Source: an uncultured Prevotellaceae bacterium
Lineage (GTDB): Bacteria > Bacteroidota > Bacteroidia > Bacteroidales > Bacteroidaceae
Direction: 5' to 3'
DNA length: 64,000 nucleotides
NCBI GenBank assembly: GCA_947167515.1
Contig: CAMVIM010000006.1
Location: 1 to 64,000 of the forward strand
The translations under genes were made by a program, and so were the position numbers. A model generated the notes under the pieces. The model did no database searches. It worked only from the letters and a program-made list of their open reading frames with translations, and had not been told where the DNA came from. Below are positions 8,162 through 17,639 of this stretch, in pieces. How positions within the stretch are numbered: the first letter of the stretch is position 1; the number at the start of each line of letters is the position of its first letter.

Positions 8162-8782
8162 CTATTTTCTGATGGGGTATTTGCTGACCAACTTATGATA
8201 GAATAGCAACAAAGCCACAATGCCACACGAGATGGCTGCATCGGCAAAGTTGAAGATGGGGGAGAAGAACACACAATGTTCGCCCGAGTAGACGGGCATC
8301 CACGTGGGCATGTCCCATTCAATCAGAGGAAAGTAGAACATGTCAACCACCTTGCCATAGAGGAACTCCCCATAACCATATCCCCAAGGCTGGAACTCCG
8401 CCACTTGTGGATAAGGAGGGTTGTTGAAGATGAGTCCGTAGAAGAGGCAGTCGATGATGTTGCCTGCCGCACCTGCTGCGATGAGGGTGAGGCAAACGAT
8501 ATATCCTATTGGCCTTCTGCGTTGAATCTCGCTATAGATGAACCATCCAATGAGGCACACGGCCACCACACGAAAAAGCGTGAGGAACAGCTTTCCGCCC
8601 CACAGTTCCCAGCCGAAAGCCATGCCGTTGTTCTCTACAAACAGGAGGCTGAACCAACTGGTGATTTCGATGCGTTCACCCAAATGCATGCCCGTCTTGA
8701 CACAGACCTTGATGATTTGGTCTATGACAAGAACGGCCATGAAGAGGACGATGGAAAGGATATGTTTGTTCTTCCTTGTCAT
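8162..8782 (-). CDS. lspA: lipoprotein signal peptidase (signal peptidase II)
   Basis: Inner-membrane aspartyl protease that cleaves prolipoprotein signal peptides. 206 residues, longer than the usual 160-170. There are four membrane helices; the family's NNGMAF motif is at 51-56, GNIID at 107-111, and the catalytic Asp pair is D147 (GKVVDMFYF) and D181 (FNFADAAI). Most of the extra length is a loop of about 30 residues between GNIID and GKVVD, and another before FNFAD, both predicted periplasmic. It is 6 bases downstream of ileS and probably shares its transcript. Confidence 0.95.
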   Translation of the reverse strand: MTRKNKHILSIVLFMAVLVIDQIIKVCVKTGMHLGERIEITSWFSLLFVENNGMAFGWELWGGKLFLTLFRVVAVCLIGWFIYSEIQRRRPIGYIVCLTLIAAGAAGNIIDCLFYGLIFNNPPYPQVAEFQPWGYGYGEFLYGKVVDMFYFPLIEWDMPTWMPVYSGEHCVFFSPIFNFADAAISCGIVALLLFYHKLVSKYPIRK

Positions 8783-8788
8783 CTGTGA

Positions 8789-11700
8789 TTAGTCTTTCTG
8801 TACGCTGATGGCGGCCTTGAAGTCATCGAAGTCAATCGCCTCGCCTTCGGGGTTGCCCAAGGTGATGGAGTTGGCAAGCACTTGTGCGGCGATGTTCTCC
8901 TTGAAGCTGCCGAGCACAGCCTTCGTCTCAGGTGTTTCGGTGATGACCACCTGGATGCGGTCGGTAATCTCGAATCCCTGCGACTTGCGGAGACCCTGAA
9001 TCTGCTTGATGACCTTACGGGCATTGCCTTCATTCTTCAGGGCAGGCGTGATGGTGATGTCGAGAGCAACAGTCGTGGTGCCTTCGTTGGCCACGCTCCA
9101 TCCAGGGATGTCCTGCGACATGATGTCCACATCAGCCAACTCAATCACGGCATCCAGACCTTCGGCTTGTAGCGTCACCTGTCCGTTAGCCTCGAGTTCA
9201 GCGATTTGTGCCTGACTCATCTCTGCCACAGCACCGCTCACCGCCTTCATCATCTTGCCAAACTTCTTGCCCATCACACGGAAGTTGCACTTCACGTTCT
9301 TCACGAGCATCTTGCCGTCCATCAGCTGGAGCTCCTTCACGTTCAACTCCTTCATGATGATGTCCTTCATACGCTCAATGCGACCGCTGAACACAGTGTC
9401 TGTGTCAGGAACAGCAATGGACTGCAATGCCTGAATCACAGGAATCTTCACCTTCTTGCGAATGGACAGACCCATCGAAGTCACCTTCATGGCTGCCTCC
9501 ATCGCTGCCTCCAGCTCGGAGTCAATATAAGCCTCGTTATAGGTTGGGAATTTCGCCAAGTGCACACTCGTTGCGGTGTCCTTGCCTGTCACAGCGTTGA
9601 GGTCGCGGAAGAGCTGGTCGGCATAGAATGGAGCCACAGGAGCAATCAATCGGCTCAGCGTGTCGAGACAGGTGTAGAGCGTCTGGTAAGCCGAAAGCTT
9701 GTCGGCTGTCATCTCGCCACCCCAGAAACGAGGCTTGTTCAGACGGATGTACCAGTTAGAGAGGTTGTCGATGACGAACGACTGAATCAGACGGCCGGCA
9801 GGCGTCGGGTCGTAGTCATCGAGGTATGTCTGCACGTTCTTCACGAGCGTGTTCAGCTCTGAGAGCAACCAGCGGTCGAAGTCAGGACGGTCAGCATAAG
9901 CGATATCTGCCTCCTTATATTCGAAGCCGTCCACATTCGCATACATCGTGAAGAACGAATATGCCTGCTGCAGTTTGATGAAGAACTGGCTGGTTACTTC
10001 CTTCACACCTTCGGGATCGAACGAGAGGTTGTCCCAAGGAGAGGAGTTCGTAATCATGTACCAGCGCACAGCGTCTGCGCCAAACTGGCCGATGCAGTCG
10101 AAGGGGTTGATGACGTTGCCCAGACGCTTCGACATCTTGATGCCGTTCTTGTCGAGCACAAGACCGTTGGAAATCACAGCCTTATATGCCACCGAGTCGA
10201 ACACCATCGTGGCGATGGCATGCAGCGTGAAGAACCAGCCACGGGTCTGGTCCACACCCTCGGCAATGAAGTCGGCAGGGTAGGCGAGCCCCTTGTCAAT
10301 CAAGTCCTTATTCTCAAATGGATAGTGCACCTGAGCGTAAGGCATCGCACCCGAGTCAAACCACACGTCGATGAGGTCGAGTTCGCGGGTGAGCATATTG
10401 CCCTTGTCCGACACCAGCTTGATGTCGTCCACGTAGGGGCGGTGCAGGTCAATCTTGTCGTAGTTCTCCTGACTCATGTCGCCTGGCACAAAGCCCTTTT
10501 CCTTCAAGGGGTTCGATGCCATCACGCCAGCCTTCACAGCCTTCTCAATCTCGTTGTAGAGCTCCTCCACGCTGCCGATGCACACTTCCTCGCGAGTGTC
10601 GCGGTTGCGCCAGATAGGCAGCGGAGTGCCCCAATAGCGTGAACGGGAGAGGTTCCAGTCGTTCAGGTTCTCCAGCCACTTGCCGAAGCGGCCTGTACCA
10701 GTCGACTCTGGCTTCCATTGGATGGTCTGGTTCAGTTCAAACATGCGGTCTTTCTTCGCCGTCGATTTGATGAACCACGAGTCGAGCGGGTAGTAGAGCA
10801 CAGGCTTGTCGGTGCGCCAGCAATGAGGATAGTTGTGGACATGCTTCTCAATCTTGAACGCAGTTCCCTCCTCCTTCATCTCCAGACACATGATGATGTT
10901 CAAGTCCATATCCTTGCTGGCAGCCTTCTCGTCATACTTGCCGCCCTGATTGTATTTGGGGTCGTAAGCATTCTTGACGAAATCGCCGCTATGCTTCCAA
11001 TAACTCTCGTTCACACAGAGACTTGCGAACTCTTCGTTCATGTCTTCCTTCACGAAGTACTTACCCGTGAAGTCCACCATTGGACGCGTGTCTCCAGCCT
11101 TGTCGATGATGAAGAGCGATGGGATGCCGGCATCCTTTGCCACCTTGGCGTCGTCCGCACCAAACGTAGGAGCGATGTGTACAATGCCCGTACCGTCCTC
11201 GGTCGTCACATAGTCGCCAGGAATCACGCGGAACGCCTCGTCCTCCTTCACCACAATCTTGTTGTCCTCCAGCGCACAAGGTTTCACCCAAGGGAACAGC
11301 TGCTCATAGTGCAAGCCCACGAGGTCGGTGCCCTTGCCCTTCCACAGAATCTCAAGCGGCTTCTCGTTGCCCTCCTCATCCTTCTCGGCAGCGAAGTAAG
11401 CCGACAGGCGGGCTTCAGCCATGATGTAGATGGCCTCCTCATCCGTGTATGGGTTCTTGCCCTTGATGGCCACATAGTCAATCTTGGGACCTACACAAAG
11501 TGCGGTGTTCGATGGAAGTGTCCAAGGGGTGGTGGTCCAAGCGAGGATGTAGGTGGGAAGCTTGCTAGGATTTCCTAAATTCTCTAGATTTTCTAGAACT
11601 CTAAACTGTGCTGTCACCGTCGTGTCCTTCACATCGCGATAGCAACCGGGTTGGTTCAGCTCGTGGCTGGAAAGACCCGTACCTGCTGCTGGTGAGTAGG

Positions 11701-12238
11701 GCTGAATGGTGTAGCCTTTGTAAAGTAAACCTTTCTGATAGAGCTGCTTAAGCAGATACCAGAGCGTCTCGATGTATTTGTTGTCATACGTGATGTAGGG
11801 ATGTTCCAAATCCACCCAGTAGCCCATCTTGTCGGTCAGTTCTGTCCACTCGTTGGTGTACATCATCACGTTCTTGCGGCAAGCGTCGTTGTAGTCATCC
11901 ACGCTGATTTTCTTGCCGATGTCCTCCTTGGTGATGCCCAGCGACTTCTCCACACTCAGCTCCACAGGCAGGCCGTGGGTGTCCCATCCAGCCTTGCGCT
12001 TCACCTGGAAGCCCTGCATCGTCTTGTAGCGGAGGAAAGTATCTTTGATGGTTCTGCCCATCACGTGGTGGATGCCCGGATGTCCGTTGGCAGAGGGTGG
12101 CCCCTCAAAAAAGATGAATTGAGGACAGCCTTCGCGTTCCTCAATGCTCTTGTGGAACATATCTTCCTTGTTCCACTGTTCCAGAACCTCCTTATTCACA
12201 TCCGGGAGGTTCAACTTTGCTCGTTCTGTAAACTTCAT
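8789..12238 (-). CDS. ileS: isoleucyl-tRNA synthetase
   Basis: Class I synthetase, 1149 residues from MKFTERAKLN (an ATG 18 bases earlier is also open). The HIGH-type motif is PPSANGHPGIHH near residue 47-58, the editing domain includes WTTTPWTLPSN, and the KMSKS loop is GIKMSKRLGN. The length and motifs fit the long IleRS form common in Bacteroidetes. Inside the editing-domain region the codons for VLENLENLGNPS are made of a 9-bp tandem repeat (11562-11606) that looks inserted while keeping the frame. It follows pyrI by 41 bases and precedes lspA by 6. Confidence 0.97.
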   Translation of the reverse strand: MKFTERAKLNLPDVNKEVLEQWNKEDMFHKSIEEREGCPQFIFFEGPPSANGHPGIHHVMGRTIKDTFLRYKTMQGFQVKRKAGWDTHGLPVELSVEKSLGITKEDIGKKISVDDYNDACRKNVMMYTNEWTELTDKMGYWVDLEHPYITYDNKYIETLWYLLKQLYQKGLLYKGYTIQPYSPAAGTGLSSHELNQPGCYRDVKDTTVTAQFRVLENLENLGNPSKLPTYILAWTTTPWTLPSNTALCVGPKIDYVAIKGKNPYTDEEAIYIMAEARLSAYFAAEKDEEGNEKPLEILWKGKGTDLVGLHYEQLFPWVKPCALEDNKIVVKEDEAFRVIPGDYVTTEDGTGIVHIAPTFGADDAKVAKDAGIPSLFIIDKAGDTRPMVDFTGKYFVKEDMNEEFASLCVNESYWKHSGDFVKNAYDPKYNQGGKYDEKAASKDMDLNIIMCLEMKEEGTAFKIEKHVHNYPHCWRTDKPVLYYPLDSWFIKSTAKKDRMFELNQTIQWKPESTGTGRFGKWLENLNDWNLSRSRYWGTPLPIWRNRDTREEVCIGSVEELYNEIEKAVKAGVMASNPLKEKGFVPGDMSQENYDKIDLHRPYVDDIKLVSDKGNMLTRELDLIDVWFDSGAMPYAQVHYPFENKDLIDKGLAYPADFIAEGVDQTRGWFFTLHAIATMVFDSVAYKAVISNGLVLDKNGIKMSKRLGNVINPFDCIGQFGADAVRWYMITNSSPWDNLSFDPEGVKEVTSQFFIKLQQAYSFFTMYANVDGFEYKEADIAYADRPDFDRWLLSELNTLVKNVQTYLDDYDPTPAGRLIQSFVIDNLSNWYIRLNKPRFWGGEMTADKLSAYQTLYTCLDTLSRLIAPVAPFYADQLFRDLNAVTGKDTATSVHLAKFPTYNEAYIDSELEAAMEAAMKVTSMGLSIRKKVKIPVIQALQSIAVPDTDTVFSGRIERMKDIIMKELNVKELQLMDGKMLVKNVKCNFRVMGKKFGKMMKAVSGAVAEMSQAQIAELEANGQVTLQAEGLDAVIELADVDIMSQDIPGWSVANEGTTTVALDITITPALKNEGNARKVIKQIQGLRKSQGFEITDRIQVVITETPETKAVLGSFKENIAAQVLANSITLGNPEGEAIDFDDFKAAISVQKD
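11562..11606. repeat. five 9-bp CTAG-core repeats inside ileS
   Basis: Five consecutive 9-bp units on the plus strand: TTGCTAGGA, TTTCCTAAA, TTCTCTAGA, TTTTCTAGA, ACTCTAAAC. They resemble the 10-bp minisatellite at 21511-21590, which also starts TTGCTAGG. Read on the minus strand they encode the repeated tripeptide LEN-LEN-LGN in ileS. Confidence 0.75.
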
Positions 12239-12279
12239 GTATTTGGTTAATGTCAAAAATCGCCCAGCGCGTGGGGTGT

Positions 12280-12735
12280 TTATTTAAGTTTTATATCTTT
12301 CAGTTTCTGTTCCTTACCACAATAACGGCACTTCAGCGTCTCCAAGTCCTTGCGGTAGAAGACCGTCTTCATCGGCTCGTTGTTGGTGATGCACACAGGG
12401 TTTGCACACTTCACGATATTGGTCAGTTCTTCTGGCAGTGTCACTTCACGCTTCTCAGCCACTTCGTAGTCACGGATGACCGTCAGTCGCATGTTGGGAC
12501 AGAGCACGGCCAACTTACTGATTTCAGCCTCAGAGAAGAACTTGCCTGAAATCTTGATGAGTCCTTTCTTGTTCATCACGTTGCTCTTCAAGTTGTTGGC
12601 AATCACCACCTCCTCCTTGAACTCGCTCAACTGCAACAGTTGTGCCACCGTGAAAAGTTTGTCTGTTGGTATGTGGTCGATGACGGAGCCATTCTCCAGC
12701 GCTGCCACCATCATGTGTTCTTTATTCTGTTCCAT
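12280..12735 (-). CDS. pyrI: aspartate carbamoyltransferase regulatory chain
   Basis: 151 residues; binds the nucleotide effectors and links catalytic trimers of aspartate transcarbamoylase. The N-terminal allosteric domain contains NGSVIDHIPTDK, and the C-terminal zinc domain has the four Cys in CANPVC and CRYCG. The start codon lies 5 bases after the pyrB stop, so the two subunits are co-translated from one message. Length and motifs are close to the E. coli protein (153 residues). Confidence 0.97.
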   Translation of the reverse strand: MEQNKEHMMVAALENGSVIDHIPTDKLFTVAQLLQLSEFKEEVVIANNLKSNVMNKKGLIKISGKFFSEAEISKLAVLCPNMRLTVIRDYEVAEKREVTLPEELTNIVKCANPVCITNNEPMKTVFYRKDLETLKCRYCGKEQKLKDIKLK

Positions 12736-12740
12736 CCTTC

Positions 12741-13688
12741 TTAGCCAATAATTGTTTTATCATTCTTGATGTCTTCAAGCGTGATGCCCAGCACATCGCA
12801 AATCAGCGCCTCGCGAGCGTACAGCCCGTTCTGTGCCTGCTCAAAATAGTACGCGTGCCTGCTTTCATCCACATCATACTCAATCTCGTTCACACGGGGC
12901 AGCGGGTGCAGAATCTTCATGTTCTCCTTCGCCTTGCCCAGCATGTTTGCCTTCAGGATGTAGGCATCCTTCACACGCTCATACTCCATCAAATCCGTGA
13001 AACGCTCTCTCTGCACACGCGTCATGTACAGGATGTCCGCATCCGCAATCGTGTCCTCCGTGAAGTCCTGCTGCTCAATGTACTTGATGTTGTTCTGCTT
13101 GCAGTAGAGCTTATACTCCTCAGGCATCTCCAGCTCCTTTGGCGCGATGAAGTGGAACGTCGGGTTGTACTTCCGCATCGACATCAGCAGCGAGTGCACC
13201 GTGCGACCGTACTTCAAGTCACCCACCATGTAGATGTTCAGGTTCTCCAGCGTGCCCTGCGTCTTGTAGATGGAATAGAGGTCGAGCATTGTCTGCGAGG
13301 GATGCAGGTTCGAACCGTCACCTGCATTGATGATGGGCACGTCCGTCACCTCGCTCGCATACAGCGCCGCACCCTCCAGCTTGTGACGCATTACAATCAC
13401 GTCGGCATAGTTGCTCACCATCTTGATGGTGTCCTTCAGCGTCTCGCCCTTCGACGAGCTTGTCACCTTCGGGTCGGTGAAACCAATCACGCGTGCACCC
13501 AAACGGTTCGCAGCCGTCTCAAACGACAGCCTCGTCCGTGTGCTTGGCTCGAAGAACAGCGTGGCCACCACCTTCCCTTTCAGCAACTGACGGTTCGGAT
13601 GTGCCTCAAACTCAGCCGCCATGTCCAGCAGATACTGAATCTTCTCCTTCCCATAGTCGGCAATCGAAACAATGCTCCTATTTTCCAT
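12741..13688 (-). CDS. pyrB: aspartate carbamoyltransferase catalytic chain
   Basis: Commits carbamoyl phosphate and aspartate to pyrimidine synthesis. 315 residues from [13 protein letters not shown]; an earlier in-frame ATG at 13754 would add 22 lysine/asparagine-rich residues not typical of the family. The carbamoyl-phosphate motif is FEPSTRTR, followed by the SSSKGET loop, and the HPLPR motif lies near the C-terminus. First gene of a minus-strand run pyrB-pyrI-ileS. The promoter -7 box at 13804-13811 leaves a leader of about 110 bases. Confidence 0.97.
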   Translation of the reverse strand: MENRSIVSIADYGKEKIQYLLDMAAEFEAHPNRQLLKGKVVATLFFEPSTRTRLSFETAANRLGARVIGFTDPKVTSSSKGETLKDTIKMVSNYADVIVMRHKLEGAALYASEVTDVPIINAGDGSNLHPSQTMLDLYSIYKTQGTLENLNIYMVGDLKYGRTVHSLLMSMRKYNPTFHFIAPKELEMPEEYKLYCKQNNIKYIEQQDFTEDTIADADILYMTRVQRERFTDLMEYERVKDAYILKANMLGKAKENMKILHPLPRVNEIEYDVDESRHAYYFEQAQNGLYAREALICDVLGITLEDIKNDKTIIG

Positions 13689-13803
13689 ATTGTCGAGTTT
13701 TTTGTTTTTGTTATTCAGTTCTTTAGTTGCTTCGTTATTGATTTTCTGAATCATGCTCAGTACATGGGCTAGTCATCCGGCGCATGAACTGGCAAAAATC
13801 ATG

Positions 13804-13811
13804 CAAAGTTA
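13804..13811 (-). promoter_or_regulatory. -7 box of the pyrBI promoter
   Basis: Minus-strand TAACTTTG, an exact TAnnTTTG match, 115 bases upstream of the preferred pyrB start. No clear -33 TTTG at the right distance was found. The remaining gap up to 13963 (lptC stop) is A/T-rich and shows no other gene. Confidence 0.55.
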
Positions 13812-13963
13812 CGAAAATTTCAGAAAAAGACGAGAATTTATAAACTGAAAAGAAAAAAACAAACGAAAAAAGGCAGTTTACCATTCACTTTCCCAAGCAA
13901 GGTACTACACGAATTTCAACACATAAACTAAAAGTTCATATTTTTAGATAGAGGAGAAATAAA

Positions 13964-14581
13964 TTAAAGGCTATCTTGTTGAGCCATGATGACAGGGTCG
14001 GGTTGTGGTGTTGGGGTGTTGTCTTCGAGGGGGAATTGGCCCTTAGAAGAGTGGATGATGTAGTCGGTCATCTGCTCGTTGCTACTAAAGTCATAGCCCG
14101 ATAGTTTGCGTGTTTCGCCATCTATCTCCATGTAGGCAGAGGAATAGACACGGTGGGCGCGCTGATCCCAAAAGAGCAGGGAAGTCTTGAAGGTTTCCCC
14201 TTTCATGTTTTTGACAAGGACACGTCCATGCAGTTCCCAAAGGTTCTGCTGATTGTAGAAATAGGCAGTGTCGCAGGAGATGTAGGCATCCACTTGGAAA
14301 GATTCATTGAATCGTTCGATGAATAGTCCTTTTTCAAACGACCAGCGTGGAGGCATTTTCTTATCATAGATGAGCCATTCCTCTGCTATCATCTTATAGC
14401 GGATGATGCCTGAATCGCTGATGAGGGTGCTCACGCCAAGTGTTGTGAGCATGGGCACAGAGTCGCGCACTCCAATGTCTGGACCTTCTTTCTTGTCGCC
14501 ATCTTCACATGAAGGAAATAAGAGCATAGCAGCAGTCGCGAGGACTGCTGTTATGCTACATATATGTGTGTGTCTTCTCAA
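13964..14581 (-). CDS. lptC: LPS export protein LptC (lipoprotein form)
   Basis: 205 residues with a signal ending in a lipobox (AAMLLFPSC, Cys25). The body matches the LptC beta-jellyroll pattern: DSGIIRYKMIAEEWLIYDKK followed by WSFEKGLFIE, and the repeated strands around YISCDTAYFYNQQNLWELHG. LptC hands lipopolysaccharide from the LptBFG transporter to LptA at the periplasmic face of the inner membrane. Bacteroidetes forms are often lipid-anchored instead of having a membrane helix. It is the last gene of an envelope cluster with the TPR and outer-membrane protein genes. Confidence 0.88.
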   Translation of the reverse strand: MRRHTHICSITAVLATAAMLLFPSCEDGDKKEGPDIGVRDSVPMLTTLGVSTLISDSGIIRYKMIAEEWLIYDKKMPPRWSFEKGLFIERFNESFQVDAYISCDTAYFYNQQNLWELHGRVLVKNMKGETFKTSLLFWDQRAHRVYSSAYMEIDGETRKLSGYDFSSNEQMTDYIIHSSKGQFPLEDNTPTPQPDPVIMAQQDSL

Positions 14582-14653
14582 CTTTGAATACTAAATATGA
14601 AAAGTCAAATATCTGATGCTCAGATGGCAATAGCCGCTTTCTGAATATGCTGG

Positions 14654-16102
14654 TTAGCGAAGGCGGAGAGTTGTGGTCTCACCAGCTACACTGACAACCT
14701 GTCCAGCCTTGATGCCTGCAAAGAATGCCTCAGACTTGGGATAGAAGTGAGCGGCATAGCCTGCAGCAGCGCGGTTGGCCTTGGCTGCCGAAGCAGGGTC
14801 AACGGCCTTGGCCTTGTTGCAGTAGTCGTAGGCGAGGCAGTAGTACTTACTTCTTTCGAGGTGGTCGCCAGAAGCCGCACGTGCGATACAGCTGGCTTGC
14901 AGCAGGTAAGCTCCACCATTAGATGGGTTGAGGGAGAGGGTCTTGCGGCAGTAAGCACGGCACTGTCCGAGGTTGCCTTTCTTGTACATGAGAGCAGCCA
15001 CGATATAAGAGTACTTAGCCTTTTTTGCATTGTCTGTCTCAAGGCTAAGTGCCTCGTCGAAGTACTTGATTGCACCATTGACATCCCCTTCTTTCAGAAG
15101 TTTTGAAGCCTTACCGATGGCAGCCTGTGGCGTCTTGTTGATTTGGTAGGCGTAGTCGGCTGCTACATAGTAGATGTTAGACTTGTCGCACTCAAAATTG
15201 TTGAGGATAGCCAATACAGAGTTGAGGTACTGAAGATTGGTCTTGTTGGCTTCTACTTGTGCGCCATAAATTTTTTCGAGGGCATCGCAGTCTGCTGCAC
15301 CAGAGGCAACGAAGAGGTCGTTGGCCTTGAACTGAACAGGCTGATAGTTATCCACGATTTTCTGTGCTTCAGGTGAGAGAACAACTTGATCCACCCACTT
15401 GGTTGAGTCCTCTGATTCAGGGTCTGCTGGAATGGTCTCTGAAGGGTATTCCTTGGCTTGGTCAAGCAGACGGTCGCAAATGTCGTTGGTGTTCATGTAG
15501 TCTTGGATGAAGTCCTGACGAACATCAATGTTATCCTTATTCTGGAGGAAACGGTTGTAAGAACACTCGATGAAGCCGAAGAGGACGAATCCCTCGGTGT
15601 TAGGACCCATGTCGTCAATACCTTCCTTGAACATCTTGTAGGCTACGTTGTTGTCCATCTTGGGGCAATAGTAGTAGTAGTCATACGCCTTGCGGCAGAT
15701 GATGTTACCCTTTGTCGAAGTCGTTTTGGGAGTGGCAAAAGAGTTGAGCACGTCAAGATTCTTCAGGCGCTCATCATAAATATTCATGAGCTTGTCGAAA
15801 TATTCCTGTTTCTTGGCTGGGTCAGTTTCCTTCGGAATGAGATTTTCAAAAATCCACGCACCATCGGTATAGACACGAATCTGTGCAAGTGGGGCTTTTG
15901 TGAAGACAAACTCCCAAGGCTCAATGGCTTCCTTGAAGTCATTCGTCTTGAAGGCATCGCGATAGAGGCTGATGCTCTGGAGTACCTCTGCACTATCAGG
16001 GTTGTTGGTCAAGCGGTCGTTGATGGTTGTGCCGCTGAGGTTTTGTGCTGATGCACCTGCACTGGCTAAAGTGAGGGCACATACAAATAAAATCTTCTTC
16101 AT
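14654..16102 (-). CDS. periplasmic tetratricopeptide-repeat protein
   Basis: 482 residues with a cleavable signal peptide (MKKILFVCALTLASAGASAQ). The rest is helical with TPR-like repeats, clearest at about 340-430 (GDVNGAIKYFDEALSLE, then GNLGQCRAYCRKTLSLNPS and GGAYLLQASCIARAA). No enzymatic motif is seen. It sits between an outer-membrane beta-barrel gene and lptC in one direction with gaps of 50-70 bases, an arrangement that points to an envelope role, but its function is not known. Confidence 0.85.
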   Translation of the reverse strand: MKKILFVCALTLASAGASAQNLSGTTINDRLTNNPDSAEVLQSISLYRDAFKTNDFKEAIEPWEFVFTKAPLAQIRVYTDGAWIFENLIPKETDPAKKQEYFDKLMNIYDERLKNLDVLNSFATPKTTSTKGNIICRKAYDYYYYCPKMDNNVAYKMFKEGIDDMGPNTEGFVLFGFIECSYNRFLQNKDNIDVRQDFIQDYMNTNDICDRLLDQAKEYPSETIPADPESEDSTKWVDQVVLSPEAQKIVDNYQPVQFKANDLFVASGAADCDALEKIYGAQVEANKTNLQYLNSVLAILNNFECDKSNIYYVAADYAYQINKTPQAAIGKASKLLKEGDVNGAIKYFDEALSLETDNAKKAKYSYIVAALMYKKGNLGQCRAYCRKTLSLNPSNGGAYLLQASCIARAASGDHLERSKYYCLAYDYCNKAKAVDPASAAKANRAAAGYAAHFYPKSEAFFAGIKAGQVVSVAGETTTLRLR

Positions 16103-16154
16103 AATCTATTATTTTGTTTGTTAATGATTTTAGGAGTTAGAAATTTGGAGTTTT

Positions 16155-17513
16155 TTATTGAACTTTCCACTTCTGGAACCAGCGTTCGCTGAAAGTGACT
16201 CCAAGACAAAAGCGGAAGTAGTTCTCGGTCAGTGTGCTCTTCTGACTCGTCACGGCATTCAGATAGGGGATGTTGGTGTGTACCCATTGCACAGCCACAT
16301 TGATTTTAGGGCTGATTCTATACGTGTTGCTGTTAGACAAAGGGAGAGAAACGCCAGCCGATACACCGATTTCGGAAGGTTTCTGAGTGACGGTTTCTGT
16401 GATGTCCGCCTTGGCGTATGTCTGCGCATAGTAGCCGCCCAACTTGTAGGTGCATCTGTTAAAGAATTTACTGGAAGACTCGTTAGGTGTCCAGTCCATT
16501 CCCGCTGCGACTTTCATGCGGTCGTTCAGTTGGCCTTTGGTCGATGAATAGACATCAGAATGACCCGTGTAGGAACTGCTGGCGATACCTGTCTGCTGGT
16601 TTGGAAACATACACAACGACCATTTCTGAAGTTCAAAATCCACTCCGACACGCAACTTGTTGGCATGATAGTAAGTGAAACCTGCAGTGATGCATGTCGG
16701 CAGCTGAAAAGCATGCTTGATGGTGTCGTTTGTTTCGTTCTCCACAGCCGCGCTGTTCATCGTTCTTGTGATGCGGAAAGCGTCATTGTCCGTTTTATGT
16801 CCCAAGGTGTAAGTGCCACCCACAACCAGCTGGTCTTTCTTCCCAATCGGCTGGATGTATTGCAGACCTCCTTGTATGCTATAGGTGCTGATGTCTGCCT
16901 TGTAGATGCGTGACATGCTGAAAGCCGATGATTCGCTGAACGACATGGACATGTTGTGTGTGTAGTCGCCCCAGATGTAGGAGACGTTCAAGCCAAAGCT
17001 GATAGGCTTAAATGGTTGCCATCCCATACCAAGGGTAAGTTCATGCAGCCCTCCATCTCCGTTGAATTTGTAGGTTGATGTAATTTCCTCATTGTTCTGG
17101 AGGCTTTCGTTGGAAGATGAGAAGTTGTACTTGATGTTAGTGATAGGCATCAGCCCAATCGTCACGCCCACATGCTTGAAAGCCCGAAATTGGAAAGCAA
17201 AATAGTCAAAACTGCTGTTGCGTACGTTCTGCTGCAAGTTCCCCATCTTGTAGTTCCCGTTCTGTAGCGAGATTCCCATGTCGAAAAGTGCGGTGAGGGA
17301 ATCTACAGCCGAGTAAGATGCAGGGTTTGCGATGTTTATCTGCTGACCGTTGCGGAAACCTTGTGCCACGCCTCCCATGCCTTTGTTGAATCCCAAGGCC
17401 CGCTCCGATTGTATGCCGAAGCCATATCGGGAGTAGGGGGTGTTGATGCCGTTCTGGGCATGCAGAACCGTTGCGAACACGGTGGATATGATGATTGACA
17501 GAGTCTTCTTCAT
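16155..17513 (-). CDS. outer-membrane beta-barrel protein
   Basis: 452 residues from MKKTLSIIISTVFATVLHAQ, a signal peptide; the frame is open 22 codons further up, but the promoter -7 box lies there. After NGINTPYSRYGFG the protein is a series of amphipathic strands with many aromatic residues (FDYFAFQFRAFKH, YKLGGYYAQTYAKAD), and it ends in a typical strand, FRFCLGVTFSERWFQKW. This is the look of FadL/PorV-like barrels of Bacteroidetes; the substrate is unknown. It is the first gene of the envelope run ending in lptC. Confidence 0.82.
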   Translation of the reverse strand: MKKTLSIIISTVFATVLHAQNGINTPYSRYGFGIQSERALGFNKGMGGVAQGFRNGQQINIANPASYSAVDSLTALFDMGISLQNGNYKMGNLQQNVRNSSFDYFAFQFRAFKHVGVTIGLMPITNIKYNFSSSNESLQNNEEITSTYKFNGDGGLHELTLGMGWQPFKPISFGLNVSYIWGDYTHNMSMSFSESSAFSMSRIYKADISTYSIQGGLQYIQPIGKKDQLVVGGTYTLGHKTDNDAFRITRTMNSAAVENETNDTIKHAFQLPTCITAGFTYYHANKLRVGVDFELQKWSLCMFPNQQTGIASSSYTGHSDVYSSTKGQLNDRMKVAAGMDWTPNESSSKFFNRCTYKLGGYYAQTYAKADITETVTQKPSEIGVSAGVSLPLSNSNTYRISPKINVAVQWVHTNIPYLNAVTSQKSTLTENYFRFCLGVTFSERWFQKWKVQ

Positions 17514-17548
17514 TGTACTTTCTATTGAGGAAAAGTATTTTTTCGGTG

Positions 17549-17556
17549 CAAAATTA
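17549..17556 (-). promoter_or_regulatory. -7 box before the outer-membrane protein gene
   Basis: Minus-strand TAATTTTG fits TAnnTTTG and lies 36 bases before the chosen start, which excludes the longer start at 17579. Confidence 0.55.
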
Positions 17557-17639
17557 AGCCTTTTTGTGGAGTTCTTCAAAAAAAACCTTTTTTAAGCGAG
17601 TTAAAAAAACTGAAAGTGTGGCGTTGAAGTCTTTATTGA

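Noticed and set aside
9206-11578. Several open frames opposite ileS
   Set aside because: Antisense shadows of a conserved gene; no start signals or motifs.
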